Below, piece after piece: positions 1 through 5,642 of a DNA stretch of 9,157 nucleotides. The position numbers and the translations under genes are program-made. The notes below the pieces were generated by a model. That model saw only the letters and a program-made list of their open reading frames with translations. It was not told the origin of the DNA and made no database searches. Numbering within the stretch: the stretch's first letter is position 1; the number at the start of each line of letters is the position of its first letter. Source of the DNA: Anaerolineaceae bacterium UBA2260 (lineage in GTDB: Bacteria; Chloroflexota; Anaerolineae; Anaerolineales; Anaerolineaceae). The stretch spans positions 9,820-18,976 of the forward strand of contig DDXM01000062.1 of assembly GCA_002347485.1 (NCBI GenBank), in the 5' to 3' direction.

Positions 1-395
1 CCGGAGAAAATGATGCCGTCCACGTGGTTCTCGTTGATCAGTTGTGAATAACCGTCGGATTGCGAACCCTTGATGTTCTTGAGCAGCACGTGAAAGCCGG
101 AGCGGCTGGCGACCGCTTCGAGCCCCACCAGCACCTGCAATAGGAAGGCGTCGTTGAAAACCTGCTCTGCGCTTTGCAGCAGCACAAGGCCGATCATCTT
201 GGATCTGCCGGAGGACAAGCGCCTGCCAGATTCATTGGGGTGGTAATTCAGTTTACGCGCTGCTTCGAGGACGTTCTTGCGGGTGGATTCGGAAATGCTG
301 ACCCCGGGAACATTGTTTAACACGAAAGATACCGTTGTCCTGGACACGCCGGCAAGTTCAGCCACATCAAAGCTTGTTGCGCGCTTTGCTGACAC
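1..395 (-). CDS. LacI/GalR-family transcriptional regulator (N-terminal part, runs off left edge)
   Basis: This is a DNA-binding repressor of the LacI family, probably controlling a sugar-related gene set. The readable 131 residues hold a complete N-terminal helix-turn-helix (about residues 8-28, with DVAELAGVSRTTVSFVLN), the YHPN segment and hinge helix (about 51-65), and the start of the periplasmic-binding-protein-like effector domain (MIGLVLL, then the VDGIIF strand at the edge). The start is GTG at 395-393: an in-frame TAA lies just upstream and GGGAGGAA (398-405) is a good ribosome binding site. About 200 C-terminal residues lie outside the window, so the effector cannot be judged. It is divergent from the GH63-like hydrolase at 847, which suggests but does not prove that the hydrolase is a target. 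Its own promoter carries a palindromic operator, so autoregulation is likely. Confidence 0.93.
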   Translation of the reverse strand, partial: MSAKRATSFDVAELAGVSRTTVSFVLNNVPGVSISESTRKNVLEAARKLNYHPNESGRRLSSGRSKMIGLVLLQSAEQVFNDAFLLQVLVGLEAVASRSGFHVLLKNIKGSQSDGYSQLINENHVDGIIFS

Positions 396-411
396 ACTTC
401 CTCCCAGTTAC

Positions 412-423
412 TAACACGTGTTA
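412..423. promoter_or_regulatory. Palindromic operator, likely bound by the adjacent LacI-family protein
   Basis: TAACACGTGTTA is a perfect 12-bp palindrome with a central CG, the typical form of LacI/GalR-family operators. Two further symmetric TA pairs flank it at 409-410 and 425-426. It sits immediately downstream of the -10 box, where bound repressor would block initiation or early elongation. No second copy was seen in the window, including upstream of the hydrolase. That the neighbouring regulator binds here is inference from position and symmetry. Confidence 0.68.
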
Positions 424-431
424 CTATTAAT

Positions 432-460
432 AGTATAGGAAAAATTAATCCGTTTGTCAA
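432..460 (-). promoter_or_regulatory. sigma70-type promoter of the LacI-family gene
   Basis: Reading the minus strand, TTGACA (460-455) is followed after exactly 17 bp by TATACT (437-432). This is a consensus -35 and a -10 with one mismatch. Transcription would start near 425, about 30 nt before the GTG start. The palindrome at 412-423 lies directly in the start region. Confidence 0.8.
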
Positions 461-553
461 TAGGTTTTGGGATGGGAATGACACGCAGGAGCCATAATCC
501 GCCTATAATCAAAAATGGATTTTTGAAATTTAGGAAATTATGATGGCCAACCG

Positions 554-589
554 CACCCCATACCCCCTCGAAGCGCAGGGGTGAGGGGG
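554..589. repeat. GC-rich inverted repeat (intergenic palindromic element, copy 1)
   Basis: CCCCCTC (563-569) pairs with GAGGGGG (583-589) over a 13-nt loop. CACCCC (554-559) can pair alternatively with GGGGTG (578-583). The arm GGGGTGAGG recurs at 701-709 in the next hairpin, and a shorter relative, CCCTC with GAGGG, lies at 7399-7413. This looks like a degenerate dispersed palindromic repeat and not a terminator, because no T-run follows on either strand. Confidence 0.5.
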
Positions 590-674
590 CTGAAAAAGAT
601 GGTCTTTAGATCTATAACATTATATTGCGGTCGAATCTCCGCCGTCGCTTCGACATAGACAGAATGACGATCAA

Positions 675-715
675 CTTCATCCTAAACCCCCTATCGGGCC
701 GGGGTGAGGACGAAG
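675..715. repeat. Imperfect long hairpin (intergenic palindromic element, copy 2)
   Basis: Three stem blocks pair in register: CTTC (675-678) with GAAG (712-715), TCCT (680-683) with AGGA (707-710), and CCCC (687-690) with GGGG (701-704), with small internal loops between them. It shares GGGGTGAGG with the element at 554-589. No T-run follows, so intrinsic termination is unlikely. Confidence 0.5.
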
Positions 716-846
716 TAACAAACCAGGAGATTTTTTGTGAACAAACTATTAGAATTGAGGAATGTAAACTTCTGCATGGAGAATAATGTATAAATGTTCT
801 TGGTTTCGCAGTGAAGAGACCAGGTTGAACCGGGAGGTGGAAACGG

Positions 847-2649
847 ATGAAAGCATCTGATTATCTGGAGTTGCTGCAGGATCACATTGACATAACACGC
901 GTTCCATTCAGCGACCGTGGGTCGCGCATCCTCCTTTTTAGCTATCCCGAGCGCAGCGCCTTGTTCGTGAAGCTTGCTGAACGGCTGACCAACCTTGATC
1001 CGGGCATTGAAGCCTATCTGCACCGCGCGCCTTACATCCAGAACCTGCAATTGATCGACGCGGAGGGGCGCAGTCTTGATTTCACCACAAGCGTCAACCC
1101 GCACACTCTCACGCTGCTCAGCGAGGAAGGGGAGGTGCGCGTCGTCTTTCAGGACGAGCACACGCTTGCCTTCGGGCTGCCTGCCAACGTGACGGTCGGG
1201 CTGCGCTTCCGCGTCTTTCCGCAGCACTGGCGCAGCACCAACACCGGCGGGCAGCTGCTGGCGGTGCGCAACCTGGTCTACCGCACCAACGGCGATCTGG
1301 TGCGCAATGCCATCACCCCCCTGGAAGGCGGGTACGAGGTGGAGCTAATCGTGCGCGCCGCGCGGCAAACCACCATCACCCTCGGCATTCACCCCAACCC
1401 GGTGGCGGAACAACCGGTTCGACCTTTCAAGGAACTGGCAGCGGAAGCGCGCGCGCGCTGGCTGGCCTGGTTCGCGCGCGTCCCGGAGGTGGATGCCAAA
1501 TACGTGCCCACCTATGCCTATGCCTGGTGGGTAATGGCGAACAATCTCATCAGCCCGCTGGGCAATGTCATGTATGAAGCCATGTCGCCCTCCAAGATTG
1601 GCTACGTGGGGCTGTGGCTATGGGATAGCGCGCTGCACGCATTGGCTTACCGCCACGTGGACCCGGAGCTCTCGCGCAACCAGATCCGCGCCATGCTGGC
1701 GCACCAGCTGCCCAACGGCATGCTGCCCGACGCCATCTACGATGACGGCATTGTCACCACCATCGACCATCCCATCAGCGGTGAGGTGACCAAGCCGCCC
1801 ATCCTCGCCTGGGCGGTGCTCAAGCTGCACGAAAGCGCGCCAGACCTGGCTTTTTTACGGGAGGTGTACCCCGCGCTGGTGCGGCTGAACGGCTGGTGGG
1901 TTTCGATGAACGACGACGACGATGACGGTCTGGTGCAGTACAACCACCCCTATTCCTCGGGGCTCGATGACAGCCCATTATGGGACGCCGGCATGCCGGT
2001 GGAATCACCCGACCTGAACACCTACCTGTGCGTGCAGATGGGCTCGCTCGCGGTTATCGCAGAAACCCTGGGCTACCACAACGAGGGCACCATGTGGCGC
2101 CGGCGGTCGGCCGCCCTGGTTGCGCGCATGATCGAGCATTTCTGGGATGAGCAGGCTGGCTTTTTCTGGGTGATCAAGGAGCACCAGCCGTTGAAAGTGG
2201 TGACGCCCTTCAACCTCTACCCGCTGTGGACCGGGCAGCTGCCGGATGCGATGCGGGAAAAACTACTCGCTCACCTCAGAAACCCGGCTCTGTTCTTTGG
2301 CCGATACATGCTGCCCACGGTAGCGCGCAGCGATCCGCGCTACGCTCCCTCCACCATGTGGCGGGGGCCGGTGTGGGCAAACATCAACTACTTTTTCATC
2401 GAAGCGCTGCGCCAGGTGGGTGAAGTGGAAATGGCAAACCAGCTGAGCGAGCGCACCCTGGAAATGATCATGGCGCACAAAGGCATTTACGAATTTTACA
2501 ACGCCGAAACCGGCGAGCCACCCGCCACAGCGGTGAGCACTTTTGGCTGGACCGCCGCCGTGTTCATCGACCTCGCCATCCAGGCAAGCAGTGATCAGTC
2601 ACTTAGTAATCCGGTACCTGGTGGTAAGGCGCTTGGGACCAGGCACTAA
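847..2649 (+). CDS. GH63/trehalase-like glycoside hydrolase (MGH1-type, amylo-alpha-1,6-glucosidase-like)
   Basis: This is a 600-residue inverting-type alpha-glycosidase, probably cytoplasmic because no signal peptide is present. Residues 1 to about 190 look like a beta-rich N-terminal domain, and about 205-580 form an (alpha/alpha)6 barrel. Family landmarks are WLWDSALHAL (257-266, candidate catalytic acid Asp260), QLPNGMLPDAI (288-298), GLDDSPLWD (372-380), WRGPVWANINYFF (505-517) and YEFYNAETGE followed by FGW (548-568, candidate base Glu549 or Glu557). The Asp run at 356-360 resembles the acidic loop of relatives. The start has GGGAGGTGG (832-840) nine bases upstream. The substrate cannot be read: relatives act on mannosyl- or glucosylglycerate, oligosaccharides or glycogen branches. 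A divergent LacI-type gene suggests sugar control. The last ~20 residues (from about ASSDQ) seem encoded by repeat DNA and are probably not part of the fold. Confidence 0.85.
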   Translation: MKASDYLELLQDHIDITRVPFSDRGSRILLFSYPERSALFVKLAERLTNLDPGIEAYLHRAPYIQNLQLIDAEGRSLDFTTSVNPHTLTLLSEEGEVRVVFQDEHTLAFGLPANVTVGLRFRVFPQHWRSTNTGGQLLAVRNLVYRTNGDLVRNAITPLEGGYEVELIVRAARQTTITLGIHPNPVAEQPVRPFKELAAEARARWLAWFARVPEVDAKYVPTYAYAWWVMANNLISPLGNVMYEAMSPSKIGYVGLWLWDSALHALAYRHVDPELSRNQIRAMLAHQLPNGMLPDAIYDDGIVTTIDHPISGEVTKPPILAWAVLKLHESAPDLAFLREVYPALVRLNGWWVSMNDDDDDGLVQYNHPYSSGLDDSPLWDAGMPVESPDLNTYLCVQMGSLAVIAETLGYHNEGTMWRRRSAALVARMIEHFWDEQAGFFWVIKEHQPLKVVTPFNLYPLWTGQLPDAMREKLLAHLRNPALFFGRYMLPTVARSDPRYAPSTMWRGPVWANINYFFIEALRQVGEVEMANQLSERTLEMIMAHKGIYEFYNAETGEPPATAVSTFGWTAAVFIDLAIQASSDQSLSNPVPGGKALGTRH

Positions 2650-2668
2650 TCACTACTCTCCACTCTCT
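2590..2668. repeat. Degenerate heptad-type repeat overlapping the 3' end of the hydrolase gene
   Basis: The stretch contains AGTGATCAGTCACT (2590-2603), then GCACTAATCACT (2643-2654) running into CTACTCTCCACTCTC (2654-2668). The same word types (ATCACT, ACTAATCA, CTACTCTCCA) recur at 3936-4088 and 6311-6330. The hydrolase stop codon TAA (2647-2649) lies inside CACTAATCACT. CCTGGT (2617-2622) and ACCAGG (2638-2643) form a weak inverted repeat within it. Confidence 0.5.
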
Positions 2669-2789
2669 TTTCCCCAATTTCCATGTCACTTTTACCGCCA
2701 TTCTGCATCTAACTTTACTGGAAACGCATAGATTCCGAAAAAAACAAACAACGATGAGATCATCATCAGAAAAGAATGGAGATTTGAAA

Positions 2790-3137
2790 ATGAACCAACC
2801 CATACACGTTACCGATGCCGAATTCGAAAAAACAGTCCTGCAGTCCGAACTGCCCGTGATCGTCGATTTCTGGGCGCCGTGGTGCGGACCCTGCCGCATG
2901 GTCGCCCCCATCCTCGAAAAGATCGCCAAGGAATACGAGGGTAAACTGCTCGTCGCCAAGGTCAATACCGATGAACACGCCCAGTGGGCAATGAAATACG
3001 GTGTTCAAGGCATCCCTACGATGATCTTCGTCGCCAACGGCAAGCTGGTGCATAAGCAGGTGGGTGCGCTGCCTGAGCCGATGCTTAAGGATGTGGTCAA
3101 CCAGTTCCTCGAGATCGGGGCTGAGACGGTCAAATAA
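2790..3137 (+). CDS. trxA: Thioredoxin
   Basis: This is a 115-residue cytoplasmic thioredoxin, a dithiol-disulfide reductant for ribonucleotide reductase, peroxiredoxins and other clients. It has the classical active site WCGPC (residues 31-35, Cys32 and Cys35), the buried Asp26 in VDFWAPW, cis-proline Pro76 in GIPT, and the C-terminal FVANGK/VGALP segment. Its length matches the family. I chose ATG 2790 over ATG 2754: GGAGA (2778-2782) sits 7 nt upstream and the family N-terminus begins there. It lies 140 bp after the hydrolase, beyond a repeat, so it probably has its own promoter, although none is clear. It converges on the DUF3105 gene and ends at a strong bidirectional terminator. No thioredoxin reductase is nearby. 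Confidence 0.96.
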   Translation: MNQPIHVTDAEFEKTVLQSELPVIVDFWAPWCGPCRMVAPILEKIAKEYEGKLLVAKVNTDEHAQWAMKYGVQGIPTMIFVANGKLVHKQVGALPEPMLKDVVNQFLEIGAETVK

Positions 3138-3177
3138 CTTTTACTAGTTCCTTGCGGTTCTTTCAGTCCAGTATGAA

Positions 3178-3211
3178 AAAACCTCCCCTGCCAAATGCCG
3201 GGGGAGGTTTT
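3178..3211. terminator. Bidirectional intrinsic terminator between convergent genes
   Basis: AAAACCTCCCC (3178-3188) and GGGGAGGTTTT (3201-3211) form a perfect 11-bp stem over a 12-nt loop. The T-tract reads out on the plus strand after thioredoxin, and a run of six T (3181-3176) follows on the minus strand after the DUF3105 gene. It can serve both genes. Confidence 0.9.
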
Positions 3212-3248
3212 ATGCGTTTTAACTCACCAGAAATAATGCGCGATAAGC

Positions 3249-3842
3249 TTAATCCGCGTAAGATTCGGGCGCGTGATTTCGGTTGTTGCGGGCGAAAGCC
3301 ACCATCAAGTCGCTATCCGGCTGGTCAAATTCCAGGATGCGCCCCCACGAGGTCATCGCCAATGGTACCAGCATGTCTGTCCAGGAGAAGGCGATCAGCT
3401 TGGTGATTCCGGCCTTGTCCATTGCCGTGCGGATGGTCTGTTTCAACTCCGCGCAATCCCCAGTGTACGCGGCGCAGTTGTACCAGAAGATGACGTACCC
3501 GTGCTCCAGGTTGTGCACCAACGGACCTTCCGGATAGGGCAAACCCGCGGCGGGGTCATTTTCCTCGTAGAACCCTGCCTCCAGTTCCGAGGCGTAGTGC
3601 CTGCCGCCCGCCGGCGGATTCGACGCGTACGGACCCGGATCACTGCCTTCCGCCACATGTTCCACCCCTGACACGGCCACCGCTTCACCCAGCAGCCCGC
3701 CCGGCGCGCGCGAGGCGAGATAAGCAATGCCCAGCACGAGCGCGGCTGACAACAGCCCGAGCCCGCCGTAAATAAGGATTTTCCTGCGCGATTGTTTCTT
3801 TCTTTGTGCAGCGCGCTGTTGCTGCCGTTTGCTGTTGGTCAT
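3249..3842 (-). CDS. DUF3105 domain protein, membrane-anchored
   Basis: A 197-residue protein of uncharacterised function. Residues 1-20 are strongly basic (KRQQQRAAQRKKQSRRK), followed by one transmembrane helix (about 21-43); the rest should face outside. The outer domain has the DUF3105 hallmarks: SNPPAGGRHY (74-83), GPLVHNLEHGYVIFWYNC (106-123), a second Cys at 130, and RNNRNHAPES near the end. His82, His110, His114, His190 and the Cys123/Cys130 pair are candidate metal or redox residues; that role is inference. The start ATG 3842-3840 has AGGAGA just upstream on the minus strand. It converges on thioredoxin and shares its terminator. A weak promoter candidate is TTTAGA (3894-3889) with TATGAA (3872-3867) at 16 bp. 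Confidence 0.88.
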   Translation of the reverse strand: MTNSKRQQQRAAQRKKQSRRKILIYGGLGLLSAALVLGIAYLASRAPGGLLGEAVAVSGVEHVAEGSDPGPYASNPPAGGRHYASELEAGFYEENDPAAGLPYPEGPLVHNLEHGYVIFWYNCAAYTGDCAELKQTIRTAMDKAGITKLIAFSWTDMLVPLAMTSWGRILEFDQPDSDLMVAFARNNRNHAPESYAD

Positions 3843-3857
3843 AGAATCTCCTGTACA

Positions 3858-3882
3858 ATCATAAATTTCATAATTATGATAA
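3858..3882. promoter_or_regulatory. AT-rich nested palindromes upstream of the DUF3105 gene
   Basis: TCATAATTATGA (3868-3879) is a perfect 12-bp palindrome. It overlaps a second inverted pair, ATCATAA (3858-3864) with TTATGAT (3874-3880). The position, 15-40 bp upstream of the start and over the candidate -10, would suit an operator. AT-rich palindromes also occur by chance, so this is tentative. Confidence 0.3.
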
Positions 3883-3935
3883 TTTTACTCTAAATAGGTC
3901 AGGTATCAATGATTTTCCAGCATGCGTGGCTATTT

Positions 3936-3974
3936 GTGATCAGGCAACCAGTGATCAGGCGCATTGTGATTAGG
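3936..3974. repeat. Short tandem repeat, three units of 15-bp period
   Basis: GTGATCAGG occurs at 3936-3944 and 3951-3959, and GTGATTAGG at 3966-3974. The 6-bp linkers differ. The word GTGATTAG is the reverse complement of CTAATCAC, used in the array at 4005-4088, so the two arrays face each other. Confidence 0.7.
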
Positions 3975-4004
3975 AAATTATGAGCAGACCGCGAACCAAT
4001 AAGC

Positions 4005-4088
4005 ACGAATCACTGAGTACCAATCACTGAGTACCAATCACTAAGTACTAATCATCAGGAACTAACCACTAGCCACGAAGAACTGATC
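4005..4088. repeat. 14-bp tandem repeat array, six units
   Basis: The units start at 4005, 4019, 4033, 4047, 4061 and 4075. The second is ACCAATCACTGAGT; the first differs from it by one base and the third by one, and the later units decay progressively. Each unit looks like two related heptads (ACCAATC and ACTGAGT, compare ACTAATC). This recalls the heptameric STRR elements described in cyanobacteria. The array runs into the stop codon of the remnant at 4087-4242. Confidence 0.8.
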
Positions 4089-4242
4089 ACAGCAATTGAC
4101 GGATGAGCTCGCGCACGATGGCGCGCGCCAGCTCATCGATATCGTGACCGTTATACGTGAGGAGCAGGTTATAGGGTTCGCCGAAGTGCATATGCAGTTG
4201 CCCATGATTCTCGCTGACCGCCGCTGACAGGCTTTTTCTTCG
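4087..4242 (-). pseudogene. C-terminal gene remnant, 5' part missing
   Basis: The minus-strand frame is open from 4242 to the TGA at 4089-4087 and reads protein-like: HGQLHMHFGEPYNLLL, then a helix-like tail DIDELARAIVRELIRQLL. It has no start codon with a ribosome binding site, and an in-frame TGA closes the upstream side at 4245-4243. The real coding part probably ends near 4215-4228, where the plus-strand remnant begins. The FGEP segment faintly recalls the C-terminus of PlsC-type acyltransferases, but this is too short to assign. Confidence 0.4.
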
Positions 4243-4334
4243 TCACCAGCCTGGTCGCCATCCTGTTTTTCCTCGTATGGGTGATCCTGTATGGCTTCCC
4301 GCCGCCGCAGTTCTCTGAGGTTGGATTGATTTAA
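4218..4334 (+). pseudogene. C-terminal remnant of a membrane protein, 5' part missing
   Basis: From 4224 the plus strand reads a hydrophobic helix (FFFVTSLVAILFFLVWVILY) followed by GFPPPQFSEVGLI and TAA at 4332-4334. The helix looks like a last transmembrane segment with a short tail. A TGA at 4215-4217 closes the frame upstream, and there is no start codon or ribosome binding site. It lies back to back with the minus-strand remnant. The family is not recognisable. Confidence 0.42.
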
Positions 4335-4577
4335 TTCGATTGTTTTGTTTGCGGGTTCTTGAAATAGAATTTAGTGAGTAGTGATGAGGGTTTATCTAAT
4401 TTCTTTATAATCGATCAGCTGCTGAGCATCATTTGAACACCATTAATCATGGCAAATCCAGACAAAAAGGCCTAAAGTCAGTTATTTTAGATGGGCTCAA
4501 CTGGGATCGGTATGAGGATATTATCCTTAAGTAGTATTACTTGGTTACAGCAGGTCTGCTGGTTCGGGAATGAATCT
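4335..4577. other. AT-rich intergenic stretch, no supported gene
   Basis: No convincing gene lies here. TTAGTGAGTAGTGA (4371-4384) is another copy of the heptad-type repeat words. From 4449 a tiny plus-strand frame (MANPDKKA) stops after eight codons, and the adjacent frame continues with LKSVILDGLNWDRYEDIILK before a stop near 4533; this might be a frameshifted remnant but I do not recognise it. A small CAGCAG/CTGCTG inverted repeat lies at 4548-4561 with no T-run. Confidence 0.4.
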
Positions 4578-5564
4578 TTATGGTATGGACAACATGCCCG
4601 TTATCGGGTCCAATACCTGCTGCTCATTGTTGATTGAGATCAAGACCTTATTCGGCTCACTCCACTCGAGGATAGATAAGGTTGGATTTTCCCTCTCCAA
4701 TAAAGTTGTAACTTTATTGGCTTGAGGATCTACTCGGCGCAAAGACACCCCACTTGGAAAACAGCCATCACCATATTCGATGATGAATATTGCAGATTTT
4801 CCATCTGGCGACCACGTGAAGTCGCCTGCATACCAACTCTCTAACCCTATGGGCAAATCGAACCTAATGTGTTGCTCCTGTTGCTCGGACAAGTCATAGA
4901 TAACCACATTGACCGCCTGACGGTCGTAATAAATCACTTTTGAAGAGTCGGGCGAGATGGCCATCCCACCTGTCCAAGTTATGGGGAAGGACTGGATTGT
5001 CCCATTGTTGAGATTGACCTGACGTAAATCTTGCTGGATTTCCCCGATTGGCTGGCAGCCATCAGGGATAATCCGATCATAAAAATATAGATATTGACGA
5101 TCAACTGACCAGCCTAATAAGCTGGTTAGAGGATAACCCAACCCCGCTTCGGTCCATTTCTCCACCAAAATCCACGGTTTATCCTGATTGCCACAATTTA
5201 CCACAATATACGTGAAGTATTGGTTGTTGTATTTTATCTGAGCTGCTTCCGAGTCAGGCCAGGCAATTATGCGTTTCCAAACACAATACCCATCGGGAGA
5301 GTAATCATGAGTTTCATCTATAGAAAGTTCAGTCAAAATCGTACTGGCAATATCAAGAGAGCTGATGGTTGGAGGAGGAGGAGGCAAGGTGTATGTCGGC
5401 AATTTTGACGGGGATATATTCGTTTGGCTTGGGTTAGGGGTTTTTGCTGCTGGAAGTAAAGTCAGTGGGTTTGTTGGTAAAGGAGGTTGAGTGGTATTTT
5501 TTACTGCCTGGCAAGCAGATAAAAGTAGAGCCGCCAAAATCAGAAATAATATGCGCGGTTTCAT
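4578..5564 (-). CDS. Lipoprotein with PD40/TolB-like beta-propeller repeats
   Basis: This is a 328-residue exported lipoprotein of unknown function. Residues 1-18 form a lipoprotein signal peptide (basic start, hydrophobic core, lipobox LSAC with lipidated Cys18), followed by a Pro/Thr/Ser-rich linker (about 20-65) that would lift the domain off the membrane. The rest has at least two PD40-type blades: AISPDSSKVIYYD and FTWSPDGKSAIFI, with a related LLGWSVDRQYLYFYD earlier. These blades occur in TolB-like propellers that bind proteins or polysaccharides. I chose ATG 5564-5562, not an upstream ATG, because AGGAG (complement of 5571-5575) lies six bases upstream and the signal peptide starts there. 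The gene is visibly AT-richer than its neighbours and stands alone between decayed elements, so transfer is possible. No clear promoter or terminator was found. Confidence 0.82.
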   Translation of the reverse strand: MKPRILFLILAALLLSACQAVKNTTQPPLPTNPLTLLPAAKTPNPSQTNISPSKLPTYTLPPPPPTISSLDIASTILTELSIDETHDYSPDGYCVWKRIIAWPDSEAAQIKYNNQYFTYIVVNCGNQDKPWILVEKWTEAGLGYPLTSLLGWSVDRQYLYFYDRIIPDGCQPIGEIQQDLRQVNLNNGTIQSFPITWTGGMAISPDSSKVIYYDRQAVNVVIYDLSEQQEQHIRFDLPIGLESWYAGDFTWSPDGKSAIFIIEYGDGCFPSGVSLRRVDPQANKVTTLLERENPTLSILEWSEPNKVLISINNEQQVLDPITGMLSIP

Positions 5565-5642
5565 TCTCCACTCCTTTCTATAAGTAGAAGACGTTGCAGG
5601 CATATATTATGTTCCCTGAGATAAACATTAGATAATATTTCT

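Larger units (their letters stand above)
461..846. other. Long intergenic region with hairpins and no gene
   Basis: I find no credible gene here. The stretch carries several inverted repeats: 563-569 with 583-589, 630-635 with 649-654, and an imperfect hairpin at 675-715. A TAGATCTA palindrome lies at 608-615. TATAAT occurs at 504-509 on the plus strand but has no acceptable -35 at normal spacing, so I do not call it a promoter. The hydrolase must be transcribed from somewhere in this stretch, but I cannot place its promoter. Confidence 0.5.

Noticed and set aside
504..509. TATAAT as a promoter for the hydrolase
   Set aside because: No acceptable -35 lies 16-18 bp upstream, and it would leave a leader of more than 300 nt.
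691..1227. Minus-strand open frame of 178 codons
   Set aside because: It is antisense to the hydrolase start, has no recognisable domain, and crosses intergenic hairpins.
4005..4088. Possible CRISPR array
   Set aside because: Units are 14 bp, directly adjacent with no unique spacers, and decay gradually. This is a simple tandem repeat.
4449..4532. Small gene starting MANPDKKA
   Set aside because: It stops after eight codons, has no ribosome binding site, and the neighbouring frame that continues matches nothing I know.
4548..4561. CAGCAG/CTGCTG inverted repeat as terminator of the lipoprotein gene
   Set aside because: The stem is short with a minimal loop, and no T-run follows on the minus strand.
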